Source of the DNA: DASWIG01 sp965371445
GTDB taxonomy: Bacteria; Acidobacteriota; Thermoanaerobaculia; Multivoradales; J023
Direction of reading: 5' to 3'
Length of the DNA stretch: 64,000 bases
NCBI GenBank assembly: GCA_965371445.1
Contig: CBDUYN010000025.1
Span: 15,776 to 79,775 of the forward strand
Shown: one piece after another, positions 27,089-36,264 of the stretch
How the letters are laid out: each line of letters opens with the position of its first letter
How positions within the stretch are numbered: the first letter of the stretch is position 1
Made by a program: the position numbers and the translations under genes
Notes under the pieces: generated by a model
Told to the model about the DNA's origin: nothing
Database searches by the model: none
What the model saw: the letters and a program-made list of their open reading frames with translations, nothing else

Positions 27089-28827
27089 ATCCCGGTACCC
27101 TGCCCTTTCAGGACCTCCACCGCCCGATTCGCCTCTCCACCCGGAAACTCCTCCCGCGTCCCGTCGGGCCACATGACGGTGATGGCGTCGACCTTCACCG
27201 CGTCGCCGAGGCCGAAGTGGACCTCGGGCTCCCCGGCTGAGAGGTAGCTGTAGGTAGTTATCACCGGACGGACATAGGAGCGCTCGCCGGCCCGCACCTC
27301 CACCATCGCGCCCAGGGCGTCGCGGTTGAGCGCCGGGTCGATGGCACGCACCTTGAGCCAGTGTCCCTTCCCGGGCACGTCGTTGCGATAGAGGCGCGCC
27401 GACCCGCCGCAGTTGGTCACCAGGAGGTCGAGATCGCCGTCGTCGTCGAGATCGCCCGGGAGCACGCCCCGGCTGACCTCGACGGCGCTCGCCAGCCGTC
27501 CTGCCGTGGCGCTCGCATCCCGGAAGCTGCCGCCGCCGTCGTTGAGAAAGAAGAGGTTGGGCTCGGCGTAGTCGTGGAGCAGCGGCGGCACCGTGTCCTC
27601 GGGGCGCCAGGCCTGGCTGCGCTGCGCCCGCTCGGCGAGCGAAGCCCCCCGCCGTACCCGGCCGTTGACCGCCACGAGATCGAGGTCGCCGTCGTGGTCG
27701 GCGTCGAAGAGGGCGGCGCCGAAGCCGGTATAGGGGAGCCCCGCCGGCCCCAGGCCGGAGACCGCGGTGCGGTCCTCGAAGCCGTCCTCGCCGAGGTTGA
27801 GATAGAGGGTGTTGGTCTCCCGGTCGAGGTGGGTCATGAAGAGGTCGAGGTCGAGGTCGCCGTCGACGTCGGCCGCCGTCACTCCCATGCTGGCCTCGGG
27901 CTGGCTGAAGAGGTTGACGGCGGCCCCCAGGATCAAGGCGCGGTCCTCGAAGCTCCGGTCGCCACGGTTCAGCCACAGCTGGTTCGGCTCGCCGTCGTTG
28001 GCGACGTAGACGTCGACGAGGGCATCGCCGTCGAAGTCGGCGCAGATCACTCCGAGCCCCTTGTTCGACGGCCGGCCGGCGAGAGCCGCGGCGTCGGTGA
28101 AGGTGGCTCGGCCGCCCGCGCCGCCGGCGTTCCGGTACAGGCGGTCCGGGAGGCCGCGGAAGGCCTCGGGGCCGCAGAACTCCGGGTTGCCGGCCTTGTC
28201 GGTGCACGCTTTCGGGGGATCGAAGTCGAGATAGGTGGCGACGTAGAGATCGAGCCAGCCGTCGCCGTCGTAGTCGAGAAAGCACGCCGAGGTCGACCAC
28301 AGCTCGTCGTCGAAGCGGTCCGAAGCGGCGCGGAAGCGGCCACCGCCCGCGTTGAGATAGAGCACGTCGGGGCCGAAGTTGGTGACGAAGAGATCGAGAT
28401 CGCCGTCGTTGTCGACATCTCCGAGAGCGCAACCCATGCCGTAGCCCGGGTCGCCGAGACCGGAGGGCTCGGTGACGTCGGTGAAGGAGCCGTCGGCTTC
28501 TTGACGGAACATGCGGTTGACCGATCCGGTGCTGTCCCCGGCGCCGCCGTTGACCAGGTAGACGTCGAGGTCGCCATCGCCGTCGTAGTCGAAGAGCGCG
28601 GCGCCGGAGCCCATGATCTCGGGGGCATGGTAGTCCTCCCGAATGCCGGCGGCGTGGCGGAAGCGGAGCCCGACGTCGGCGCCGATCTCCGTGAACCAGC
28701 CGTTCTCCGGGATCGGCGAGGTCGGAGACGCTCCGGCCACCGTCTCCGTCTCGGCGGCGCCGCAGGCGAGGACGATCAGCGCCGCGGGGGCGAAGAGCGC
28801 AAGCCGCGTGATCATCCGGGAAGTCAC
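27085..28827 (-). CDS. CRTAC1/UnbV-type FG-GAP lipoprotein (first gene of operon)
   Basis: 580 aa with a lipoprotein signal (FAPAALIVLACGAAE) and repeated Ca-binding loops (DYDGDGDLDVYLVNGG, DVDNDGDLDLFVTNFG, DYDGDGWLDLYVATYL, DADHDGDLDLVAVNGR). The UnbV/ASPIC end reads VMWPDGTREEFPGGEANR. It is a paralogue of the gene at 22636-24360 and shares the same block order. It is probably the first gene of a four-gene operon (FG-GAP, TPR, TPR, FG-GAP) in which three of four junctions overlap or nearly so. A strong hairpin lies just upstream, separating it from the metalloprotease-like gene. Confidence 0.85.
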   Translation of the reverse strand: MTSRMITRLALFAPAALIVLACGAAETETVAGASPTSPIPENGWFTEIGADVGLRFRHAAGIREDYHAPEIMGSGAALFDYDGDGDLDVYLVNGGAGDSTGSVNRMFRQEADGSFTDVTEPSGLGDPGYGMGCALGDVDNDGDLDLFVTNFGPDVLYLNAGGGRFRAASDRFDDELWSTSACFLDYDGDGWLDLYVATYLDFDPPKACTDKAGNPEFCGPEAFRGLPDRLYRNAGGAGGRATFTDAAALAGRPSNKGLGVICADFDGDALVDVYVANDGEPNQLWLNRGDRSFEDRALILGAAVNLFSQPEASMGVTAADVDGDLDLDLFMTHLDRETNTLYLNLGEDGFEDRTAVSGLGPAGLPYTGFGAALFDADHDGDLDLVAVNGRVRRGASLAERAQRSQAWRPEDTVPPLLHDYAEPNLFFLNDGGGSFRDASATAGRLASAVEVSRGVLPGDLDDDGDLDLLVTNCGGSARLYRNDVPGKGHWLKVRAIDPALNRDALGAMVEVRAGERSYVRPVITTYSYLSAGEPEVHFGLGDAVKVDAITVMWPDGTREEFPGGEANRAVEVLKGQGTGI

Positions 28828-28840
28828 CTGAGTCGTGAGG

Positions 28841-28876
28841 TCAAAAGAATCAGGCGGTGGCCAGCACCACCGCCTG
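28841..28876 (-). terminator. Rho-independent terminator
   Basis: CAGGCGGTGG (28851-28860) pairs perfectly with CCACCGCCTG (28867-28876) around a 6-base loop. On the minus strand it is followed by ATTCTTTTGA, a short T-rich tract. It lies between the stop of the gene ending at 28919 and the start of the FG-GAP operon, so it probably ends the matrixin-like transcript. Confidence 0.75.
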
Positions 28877-28918
28877 AATCTTACAAGGGTTCGTCGGGCT
28901 CAGCGAGCCCGGACGGAC

Positions 28919-31570
28919 CTAGGGGTCGAAGACGATGGTCTGGTTGTCCAGATCGAAGTCTCCCGTGAACTGCTCGTAGGTTGTTCCGGCCGCCGAGAAC
29001 GGTCCACCGGCCGAGAGATCGGTCTCCCCCGGATCGGCGGCGCCGCCGCCCGGGGTGACGCCCACGATGCCGTCGCCGGCCGTGACGTCGCCGTAGGCGA
29101 TGGTGATCCGGCCGCTCGACTCGAGGGTCACCGAGAAGGTGTTCGCCCCGGTCGAGATGAACTCCGGCACGTCGACGAAGCTCACGGTCGCCGAGCCGCT
29201 GCCGAACTCGACGGTCACCTCGCCGCCGTTGTTGGGGCTCAAGTCGTCCCACAACGGCGCGATCCGAGGCTGATCGTTGAGCAGCTCGCCGACGCTCTCG
29301 CTGAAGTCGGTGTCGCCCGAGCCGAAGGTCAGGTTGCCGTTCGAATTGACGAACACGCTGGTGTAGTTGTTCCCCTGGTAAGGGAAGGTGAAGCCCAGCG
29401 GCACCGACTCGAAGCCGTCGTCCGGCAGGTCGAGCACGAAGCCGTCGACGAGCGAGACGTCCAACACGTAGCGGCCGCCGCTGTTGCCGGCTCCGGTGAA
29501 GCCGAAGTCGGCGAAGGTGGTCACCGCCAGGAAATACTGGCCAGCGACCAGCGGCACCTGGAGCTTTGAGAGCAGGCCGGCGCCGCCGTCGTCGTCGAGG
29601 GCGATCAAGTTGCCGCCGCTGTCGAAGAGGCCGATCAACGAGTCGAGCTGGCCTGCGATCACCTCGGCGAGCAGCGTCTTGTCGCCCCCGACGTTGAAGC
29701 CGTAGAAGTCGACGTCGCCGCCCGTCGGCTCGATCTCGGTGAAGCGCGTCACGTCGATCGAGTCAAACGGCAGGTTGACGTTGCGCGCCGAGCCGAGGGA
29801 GTCGTTGGGCTCGGCCCAGTTGTCGTTGTAGTCGGTGGAGCCGTTGAAGCGCACCGTCGAAAAGGCCAGGTCGTTCGAGCTGCTGAAGCTGAACGCCTCG
29901 TAGACCGCCGGCTGGTTGTGCAGGTTGATGCGCGACGGGGCGAAGCCCGAGAGGTCGTCCGCCGTCTCGAAGCCCGAGGTGATGGCGCCACCGCAGGAGA
30001 CACCCGCGATGCCGTCGGAAATCGAGATGTTCCCGTAGTCGACGTCGATGTGGTCCGACGACCGGTCGAGGGTGATCTCGAAGGTGTTGGCGCCGCTCGC
30101 GAACCACTCCGGGATGTTCTCGTAGCGTACGCTGAAGGTGTTGGCCGTCTGGCTGAAGGAGACAGTGCCGCCCTGCGACGGATTGAGGTCGTCCCACAGG
30201 CCGGCGATCCGCGGCTGATCCGACAGCATCTCGGCGGCTGACTCGGTGAAGTCGGTGTCGCCCGAGCCGAAGGTCAGGCTGCCGTTGGCGTTGACGAAGA
30301 CCGAGAGGAAGGTCTGGCCGCAGATCTCGTACTCGAAGGGCATGAAGAGCTGCACGAAGTCGTCGTCGCCGAGGATGATCTGTCCGGGACCGGCGCCGTT
30401 GAAGATGATGTCGGTGCCGCTCGCATTGGAGCCGGCGGGGCCGGAAATCCAGACGAACTCCAGGGGATCGTCGAGATCCGGGTCGCTCGACTCGTTGGCG
30501 TCGTTCCAGTACTCCTCGGGCCCGGGCAGGGTGGCGAGAATCGGGTTGCTGAAGCGGCCGGCCGCTGCCGTGACCTGGTCGACGAAAAGCCGGTACTGGG
30601 CGCCCGGGGTCAGGTTGTTGAGCCTGAAGACGCCCACGTTCGGATCGGCCTGGCTGGTGCTGTTGGTGTACGCCCCCGAGAAGGTCGACACCGCGTCCAG
30701 CATCGGATTCGCCTCGTTGCGGGCGATGACGTTGACGCCGGAGAGCCGGGTGGTGCCGTTGGGCGCGAAGATGGTGCCCGAGATGCTCGCCGTGGTGGCG
30801 AAGAAGTTGGGCGCCGGGTAGAGGGTGGCGATCGACGCGATGTCATCGGCGTGAGGCGACAGGGTTCCCGAGCCCGGTCCGAAGTAGAACGGGTACATGG
30901 ACTCGATCGCTTCCGTGCCGATCGGACCTGGGAAGGGGAACGGGTCGTCCGGCGACGGTCCGCTGGTGTCGCCGCCTTCGCTGAAGGGGAAGAGCTGTCC
31001 GTTCAGCTCCACGTGGCCCAGGTTCGTGTAGTGGCCGAACTCGTGGGTCATGACGTCCTCGGCCGCCGTCAGGTTGGTGAAGGCCGGGCCGTTGAGGAAG
31101 GAGACGCCTTCCAGGATGTCACAGGTGATGGTGTTCACCCATTCCGGTCCGGCGAATCCGAGGATGCCCGAGCCGGGGCCGAAGAGCAGGTCGAAGATCT
31201 CGCCGGTGTCGTCGAAGACGATGGCCGAGAGGCCGTCCGGCGCTGTCGGGTTGAGGAACGGATTGAAATTCGTGATGTCCACGTTCAGCGGCAGCAGACC
31301 CGCGTTGACGAAGGTCGCCGAGGTGGCTCCGGTATTGGTCCAGTTGTCGAACGACTGCTGCGTCAGAGCCACGGCCGCCGGACCCGGCACGGGCCCGAGG
31401 TCGCCCTGGTCGGGGTTGAACGGGATGTTGGCGCCGCCGCTGGGCCACAGGTAGGGCTGGCCGCTGAAGCAGATGGCGAGGGCGTCGGCCGCGAAAGCGG
31501 GCTGGCCGAAGCCGAGCAGGACCACCAGGCAAAGGGCGAAGAGAGTCAGGGAGCTTTTCATGGTTTTCAT
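28919..31570 (-). CDS. Secreted matrixin-like metallopeptidase with duplicated beta domains
   Basis: 883 aa. A Sec signal peptide ends near residue 28 (FGQPAFAADA). At about residue 172 lies THEFGHYTNLGH, an HExxHxxxxxH zinc motif, with a possible Met-turn at EAIESMYPF. A carboxypeptidase-regulatory-like domain follows (ISGTIFAPNGTTRLSGVNVI). Two copies of an approximately 130-residue beta domain are recognisable by GSGDTDFTESAAEMLSDQPR and GSGDTDFSESVGELLNDQPR, separated by a PPC-like domain (DVDFYGFNVGGDKTLLAEV). The Gly usually at position 8 of the metzincin motif is Asn here. It is probably an exported or surface protease; the substrate is unknown. It is co-transcribed with the small exported protein 13 bases upstream. 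Confidence 0.75.
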   Translation of the reverse strand: MKTMKSSLTLFALCLVVLLGFGQPAFAADALAICFSGQPYLWPSGGANIPFNPDQGDLGPVPGPAAVALTQQSFDNWTNTGATSATFVNAGLLPLNVDITNFNPFLNPTAPDGLSAIVFDDTGEIFDLLFGPGSGILGFAGPEWVNTITCDILEGVSFLNGPAFTNLTAAEDVMTHEFGHYTNLGHVELNGQLFPFSEGGDTSGPSPDDPFPFPGPIGTEAIESMYPFYFGPGSGTLSPHADDIASIATLYPAPNFFATTASISGTIFAPNGTTRLSGVNVIARNEANPMLDAVSTFSGAYTNSTSQADPNVGVFRLNNLTPGAQYRLFVDQVTAAAGRFSNPILATLPGPEEYWNDANESSDPDLDDPLEFVWISGPAGSNASGTDIIFNGAGPGQIILGDDDFVQLFMPFEYEICGQTFLSVFVNANGSLTFGSGDTDFTESAAEMLSDQPRIAGLWDDLNPSQGGTVSFSQTANTFSVRYENIPEWFASGANTFEITLDRSSDHIDVDYGNISISDGIAGVSCGGAITSGFETADDLSGFAPSRINLHNQPAVYEAFSFSSSNDLAFSTVRFNGSTDYNDNWAEPNDSLGSARNVNLPFDSIDVTRFTEIEPTGGDVDFYGFNVGGDKTLLAEVIAGQLDSLIGLFDSGGNLIALDDDGGAGLLSKLQVPLVAGQYFLAVTTFADFGFTGAGNSGGRYVLDVSLVDGFVLDLPDDGFESVPLGFTFPYQGNNYTSVFVNSNGNLTFGSGDTDFSESVGELLNDQPRIAPLWDDLSPNNGGEVTVEFGSGSATVSFVDVPEFISTGANTFSVTLESSGRITIAYGDVTAGDGIVGVTPGGGAADPGETDLSAGGPFSAAGTTYEQFTGDFDLDNQTIVFDP

Positions 31571-31583
31571 GGTCTCTCCTCCT

Positions 31584-32123
31584 TTACTGGCCGAGCGTGG
31601 CCCGGATCTGGCTGGCGAGGTCGACGTAGGTCAGGCTGGCGCCGGCCCCATTCGTGGCCGTCTCCGTCTTGCCCTGGCCGGAAAGGCCGTAGAGCCCCTG
31701 GCCGAGACCGACGGGCACCGAGAGACCGCCGGCGCTGGGCGCCGTGGTCATGATGACGTACTCCTGCCCGATCACGAGCTCTGGCAGGTCCGGCAAGACC
31801 GAGAGGTGCTGCAGGTCGCCCGCGGGCGCCGACTTGATGCGGCCGAGCATCTGGACCTCGGCGTAGCTCTCGTCGCCTTTGGTGACGAACTCGCCTTTGA
31901 AGGCCTCGTTCACCTTGAAGCTGTAGATCACCGTCGGCAACTCGCCGCCGCCGACCTCGACGACCCCTTCCGTGGCGCCTACGACCGTGCCGCGGAAGAC
32001 CTTGTCGGCGTTGGCGCAGACCTCGGCGAGGTCCATGTCCTTGACGATTGCGGCGTGCAGGCTCGCGGCGCAGAGGGCCCCGAGAGCCAGCAGGACCAGA
32101 TTTCGACTCTTGAACGACGTCAT
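31584..32123 (-). CDS. Small exported protein, partner of the matrixin-like protease
   Basis: 179 aa from the ATG at 32123, chosen because AAGGAG lies 7 bases upstream and because it opens with a signal peptide (LVLLALGALCAASLHA). The mature part has the beta-rich look of an OB/NTR-like fold (VFRGTVVGATEGVV, IYSFKVNEAFKGEF, GQEYVIMTTAPSAGG). This pattern is seen in small exported proteins that sit beside matrixin-type proteases. A role as chaperone or inhibitor of the protease is possible but not shown. Function unknown. Confidence 0.7.
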   Translation of the reverse strand: MTSFKSRNLVLLALGALCAASLHAAIVKDMDLAEVCANADKVFRGTVVGATEGVVEVGGGELPTVIYSFKVNEAFKGEFVTKGDESYAEVQMLGRIKSAPAGDLQHLSVLPDLPELVIGQEYVIMTTAPSAGGLSVPVGLGQGLYGLSGQGKTETATNGAGASLTYVDLASQIRATLGQ

Positions 32124-32296
32124 GCTGTGTCTCCTTGGTTGTGGCCCCCCTCGCGTACGCAGATCCACCGCTTACCGACACGGGACAGGAAACGAGCCTC
32201 GGCGAGGCAAGCCTCCCAAAGGATCTCGGGTGCGCTCGTTGCGCGGAAGCTGAAGTGGAGCTGCGGAACGCTCGACTCGGGCGGGATGCTGGAAGA

Positions 32297-32326
32297 ACTA
32301 TAGACGCATGCACATATCGCTGTCAA
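32297..32326 (-). promoter_or_regulatory. Sigma-70-like promoter of the matrixin operon
   Basis: TTGACA (32326-32321) and TATAGT (32302-32297) are separated by 18 bases on the minus strand. Transcription would start near 32290, leaving a leader of about 165 bases before the ATG at 32123. Confidence 0.6.
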
Positions 32327-32717
32327 GACCCACCCGGACCGCTTCCTCGAAGTCCCCTGTCTCGGCCAGGGCGGCGGCCAACAGGTCGGAGGAGGGCTGA
32401 TTCGGATAGGCCTGGTGGAGGCGTTCGGCGAGTTGCCGCGCCTCGGCTCCGTCGCGCAGACCGTCATCGGGACCGGTGGCGAGCTCCCAGGCCAGCAGAG
32501 AGACGAGCCGCGAGCTGTTGGGAGCGCCGGCGAGGCCCTGGCGCAGCCGCGCGATCGCTTCCTCGTGCCGCCCTTCGCGGGCGAGCGCGACGAGCTCCGC
32601 GACGCGGCGGTGCCGCTGGTCGACGCCTTCGCGATCCCGGACCTCTGCCTTGCCGCGCCCATCGCGACTTGAGAACAGGAGTCCTGTCTCAGGTAATAGA
32701 CATTGCTTCCAGGTCAT
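32298..32717 (-). pseudogene. C-terminal TPR fragment following the hydroxylase
   Basis: The frame starts at an ATG overlapping the hydroxylase stop (ATGA). After about 40 unremarkable residues it encodes EGRHEEAIARLRQGLAGAP, then NSSRLVSLLAWELATGPD and DLLAAALAETGDFEEAV. That part parallels the end of the TPR lipoprotein at 25421-27088. There is no signal peptide and no full repeat array. It may be translated by coupling, but it looks like a captured TPR gene tail. It ends inside the promoter of the matrixin operon. Confidence 0.6.
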
Positions 32718-33580
32718 GATCTCTCTTTCCGAAAAGGCATCTGGAACAGATTCTTGAAATCCGCGTTCTCAGCCGGGTCCATGTGGGTGTCGATGCCGTA
32801 GCGAAGCGGCGTGCACTCCGAGGCCTCGGCATAGGTTCCAAGCAGGCGGTCCCAGATGGAAAAGACGTTGCCGTAGTTCATGTTCGTGAACGGCCGGCGA
32901 TAGTGGTGGTGAACCTTGTGCATGTCGGGCGAGACGAAGACGTAGGAGAGGACGCGATCGACACTCGACGGCAAGCTGATGTTGGCGTGGCCTAGCTGAG
33001 CGAAGACGAGAGCGAGCGTTTGATAGAGAATGAGCACTCCCACGGGAATGCCCGCCATCAGGATGCCGAGGGCCATGAAGGCGATCCGAAAAGCGGTCTC
33101 TCCGGGATGCTGCCGCAACGACGTCGTCACGTCAACCGCCGTGTCGCTGTGATGGACGACGTGAAATCTCCACATCCATGCGACGTGACGCTGTATCCGG
33201 TGGATCGCGTAGGCGCCGATGAGGTCGAGCGTCAGCAAGCCCAGCAAAACGTGGAGCCACAGCGGGACGGCGAGGAGGTAAAGCAGGCCAAATCGGTTGG
33301 CGGTCGTAAAGTCGCAAGCCCTGACCAGCAGGAAGCCGAGAAGGAGACCGACAGTGATGACCATCGACGCCAAGAGCAGGTTGAGCCCCGCGTGCCGTAG
33401 CTTGTCGTGGCGAACGGGGAATCGCGGCAAAGCCCCTTCGACCACCCAAAAGAAGGCCAGCCCGCCCACCAAGACGGCGGTACGGTAGAGGTCGGGGATG
33501 GACTCGAAGAAACTGACGACGGCGTTCAAGGGCTTCTCCAGGCCGTTTCGCGGCACCGACGCTCCGGCAAGTCGATCCAC
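32714..33580 (-). CDS. Fatty acid hydroxylase / sterol desaturase family membrane protein
   Basis: 288 aa. Several hydrophobic segments (YRTAVLVGGLAFFWVVEG, LLLASMVITVGLLLGFLL, IAFMALGILMAGIPVGVLIL) and the three histidine clusters of the family are seen: HRIQRH, HVVHHS and HKVHHHYRRP. These ligate a di-iron centre that hydroxylates or desaturates lipids at the inner membrane. The substrate is unknown. The start at 33580 is tentative; the sequence upstream is a patchwork, so the original N-terminus may be altered. Confidence 0.85.
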   Translation of the reverse strand: MDRLAGASVPRNGLEKPLNAVVSFFESIPDLYRTAVLVGGLAFFWVVEGALPRFPVRHDKLRHAGLNLLLASMVITVGLLLGFLLVRACDFTTANRFGLLYLLAVPLWLHVLLGLLTLDLIGAYAIHRIQRHVAWMWRFHVVHHSDTAVDVTTSLRQHPGETAFRIAFMALGILMAGIPVGVLILYQTLALVFAQLGHANISLPSSVDRVLSYVFVSPDMHKVHHHYRRPFTNMNYGNVFSIWDRLLGTYAEASECTPLRYGIDTHMDPAENADFKNLFQMPFRKERS

Positions 33581-33819
33581 CCGGAGCTGCTCTTCGTAGC
33601 CCGCGCAGGCTACAACACCCTGGGCTCCGCCGCAACTCCCCCCACGTGCATCCTGCCGGGCTGTCAGGCGCCTCCGGCTGATTCAGCTTCAGGATGTCCT
33701 CGCGGAGGATCGTCACCCGGCAGCCCGTGCCCTTGGTGACGGCGATCGCGTCTTCGCGGCAGTTGAGCTGGAGGCCAATTGGGCTGGCGTGCAAGGGGCC
33801 CTGTACCTCCGCCCCGCCA
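33581..33819. other. Patchwork region upstream of the hydroxylase
   Basis: The minus strand carries a conserved-looking stretch (LNCREDAIAVTKGTGCRV, then TILREDILKLNQPEAP, about 33760-33660) that could be another gene tail, but I do not recognise it. No start or complete gene is visible. Confidence 0.3.
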
Positions 33820-34995
33820 CGGCCGGCCAACTTGCCGATCCGCGACGCGGACTGGAACGCGGCGGTCCACGACGGCTGCTTCGCCAACATTCAGCGCTTG
33901 AACCGCTGGTTCGGCCGGACGGCGCCGCTGGAGCCGAAGCAGAGCCCGGCGCCGTTTTTCATCCCGGTCGGTGAGAGCGGGATCACGAGCGGCTCGGTGG
34001 TGGTGCTGGTCCACGGCTGGGCGCCGGGCTTCCGCGCCGCGGTGGACCAGGCCGGCGGCAGGCTCCTCTGGTGGCAAGACGGCGCCACGAACGCGGACGG
34101 CGTGTGGACCTCGGACTGGGCCTGGGTGCCGAGCACCGGCACCGTCCAGCCACCCCTCCCGATCACCGAGACCGGAGTCTTTCAGGAGGTCATCGCCCAC
34201 AACTCCGATGCGATCGTCCTCGGGTATTCCTGGATCGACAACTCCGCGACCCAGGAGAGCTCGTACGTCGAGCTCGATCTCGTCTTCCGCTCCGAGGCCT
34301 ACACCAACGTGAACGGCTTGCGCCTGGCGAACGCGCTCGAAGAGGCGCTGGCTCCCGAATTCTGGACCGGTTCGGGCAACCGCCTGCACCTGGTGGGCCA
34401 CAGCCACGGCTCGAAAGTGGTGACGGTGGCGACTCTGGCGCTCCAAGGCCGCGGCAAGAGGGTCGACCAGCTGACGACCCTCGACAGCCCGGAGAGAGAG
34501 TCAACGCTGGCGGTGAACGGCGCCAACCTGCTCGGTTTCTACCTCAACCAGATCGCCACCGGCGACGGCTCGAGCTCGTCGGGTCCTTTCGTCGACAACT
34601 ACGTCTCCAACTTCGGCGCCGCCTTCAAAGGCACAGCCAACGCGGACCGGGTCGTCGACGTGGTGCTCAATCCGGAGGTTTACGGCTGCCTCGATCAGGG
34701 CGACCGCCATTCCTATTCCGCGGAGTGGTACGGCGGTGCCGCGGCCGGCGCGTCCAAGCTCAACCTGCCACCGGTCGGCCTGGACTGGCCACCGCCTCCC
34801 GACCCCAGTCAGCCGGCGCTCAACCAGACCTGGCCGGACGGGATCACCGAAAAGCAGCAATGGCAGCTCAGCGCCGGCGAGTCCGGCTCGATCGGATGCG
34901 CCTTCTCCGCGAAGGCCTGCACCTACACCACGGCCACGGCGACGGTGAACGACACGATCACCACCGGCAACGTGACGGGGAGCCTGCCGAATCGG
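33820..34995 (+). pseudogene. Alpha/beta-hydrolase-like gene lacking clear ends
   Basis: A long plus-strand frame encodes a lipase-like fold: the strand VVVLVHGWAPGFRAA with an oxyanion-type HG, and the nucleophile elbow LVGHSHGSKVV (GxSxG). Asp and His candidates lie in TTLDSPERE and DQGDRHSY. No credible start or signal peptide is present before residue RDADWN, and at about 35000 it runs into a fragment of another gene in a different frame. I treat it as truncated at both ends, although the core could still be translated from the ATG at 33694. Confidence 0.6.
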
Positions 34996-35972
34996 CACTT
35001 CTTGGCGGCCCCATCGCGCGTCCGCTCACCGACCGTCACAAGGTGTCGCGCGAGATGCTCGCCTACCTCCTCGATTCCGGGAGCGCTCCGGTCTGTACCC
35101 TGATCCCGCTGAGCTCCTGGGCGGTCTACGTCGCGGGCCTCCTGAAAGGCCACGCCGGCGTCGTCACGGTCGAGGACGGCATGAGGTGCCTCCTGCGGTA
35201 GAGGTCGAGCAGGAACGTCCGCAGCTTTGGAGTCCGCTCGAAGACGGCCGCCGCGTCCTCGGGCCGTTCGCCGGCCACGTCGTGGAGGCGCCGGACGTCG
35301 TCTTCGCCGAGGGCACCCGCTTCCAAGCCCCACTCGAGGAGGTCGGTGTAGGTCTTGACGGACGTCAGGGATTTGCGCCTGCGGGACTTCCGCAGGGGCC
35401 CAGGTCGCGCAGCGCCGTGTTGACGAAGGCGATGCAGATCTCGGCTTCGGGGATTCCGCGGCGAGCCAGCTGCGGCGGATCAAACCGCTGCCGGGCCGGA
35501 TCAGGCGCCAGTAGCGGCGGAAGCGCCGGGCGGCGGCCGGATCGGTCGACCGTATCCGGGTCTCGGTCACCAAACGGCTGCCGCGGCCTTCAGCCCGCAC
35601 CAGGAAGCTCATCACCGCTTTGGCATAGCCCGGCTTCTCGAAGGAGGTGAAGTCTTCGCGGTCTCTCACCGTGTCGAGGGGCGCGTTCCGGGTCAGCTTC
35701 CAGAAGCGGCCCACGACGCCGAAGACGACCTCGTGGCCGCTTTCCTCGGCGAGCCGCACGAAGCCGCTGCGGACGAGGTCTTTAAAGACCGGTGGCTCGC
35801 GTTGGCCCTCGATCTTCCGTCCCGCGAGGCGCGCCGGGAGCACGCGCAGCGCCATCAGAGGTCCCAGGAGGCGGATCTCGCGGCCGGTGATCTCGGCCAG
35901 CGCCCGGTAGGCCGCCGCGGGAGCGACGTCGAGCCAGAGGTGGTGGATCTCGCGGTGCTCAGCCTCGAGCAT
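34923..35972 (-). CDS. SRPBCC-like protein with a foreign, read-through C-terminus
   Basis: 349 aa. Residues 1-170 (MLEAEHREIHHLWLDVAPAA through GSGLIRRSWLAA) look like a polyketide-cyclase/SRPBCC ligand-binding domain of the small hypothetical type (EVVFGVVGRFWKLTRNAPLD, GSRLVTETRIRSTDPAAARR). At about 35463 the natural end is lost and the frame continues through an ABATE fragment and the NhaC fragment in non-native frames, giving an Arg/Pro-rich tail. The domain itself may still fold. The start has no strong ribosome-binding site. Confidence 0.5.
   Translation of the reverse strand: MLEAEHREIHHLWLDVAPAAAYRALAEITGREIRLLGPLMALRVLPARLAGRKIEGQREPPVFKDLVRSGFVRLAEESGHEVVFGVVGRFWKLTRNAPLDTVRDREDFTSFEKPGYAKAVMSFLVRAEGRGSRLVTETRIRSTDPAAARRFRRYWRLIRPGSGLIRRSWLAAESPKPRSASPSSTRRCATWAPAEVPQAQIPDVRQDLHRPPRVGLGSGCPRRRRRPAPPRRGRRTARGRGGRLRADSKAADVPARPLPQEAPHAVLDRDDAGVAFQEARDVDRPGAQRDQGTDRSAPGIEEVGEHLARHLVTVGERTRDGAAKKCRFGRLPVTLPVVIVSFTVAVAVV
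35007..35150 (+). pseudogene. Internal fragment of an NhaC-like Na+/H+ antiporter
   Basis: In one plus frame the sequence reads RPLTDRHKVSREMLAYLLDS and then GSAPVCTLIPLSSWAVYVAGLL, which matches a conserved internal stretch of NhaC-type antiporters (DRxxxSREKLAYxxDS, APVCxLIPLSxW). It has no start or stop of its own and is joined to unrelated sequence on both sides. Confidence 0.65.
35197..35462 (-). pseudogene. ABATE-domain (CGNR zinc-finger regulator) N-terminal fragment with frameshift
   Basis: Reading on the minus strand in two frames gives EAEICIAFVNTALRDLGP then, after a one-base loss in a GGGCCCC run, LRKSRRRKSLTSVKTYTDLL, EWGLEAGALGEDDVRRLHD and AAAVFERTPKLRTFLLDLYR. This is the N-terminal ABATE domain of CGNR-type regulators. 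The C-terminal zinc finger is missing. A short piece of the same sequence occurs at 38803-38838. Confidence 0.6.
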
Positions 35973-36264
35973 TACCTCGTCGAGGAGCGTCGGCCGACCG
36001 ACGAGATGCTCGCATCTGAGGTCAGGGTGCTGGAAGAACGCTATGGGCCCGATCAGCGCGCGAAAGGGCAGGCGGACGAGCCAGGCCGGAAGGCGGGCGT
36101 GCCGCTCTTCGAGCGGTTTTCTGACCCGGTGGCCAAGCCGCCGAAGAGTCCGCCAGAACGCTGGACTTTTGCCGCAGCCTCCTGTAGGATCTGAGGCACT
36201 TCAGAGCCGTGGGAGCGCCGGAGCCGTCGACGACCGAGTCTGGTGATCGGAGGTTGGCATGGCA
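35973..36264. other. Spacer with no assignable gene
   Basis: Open frames exist on both strands (for example an approximately 150-codon minus frame ending at 36053) but none resembles a family I know. Confidence 0.3.

Noticed and set aside
25421..28432. 1003-aa frame around the TPR lipoprotein
   Set aside because: The upstream half is a shifted reading of the FG-GAP gene. A lipoprotein signal begins exactly at the ATG at 27088.
33694..35103. Complete 469-aa alpha/beta hydrolase
   Set aside because: The N-terminal approximately 40 codons and the end after about 35000 belong to other sequence; the latter is an NhaC-like fragment in another frame.
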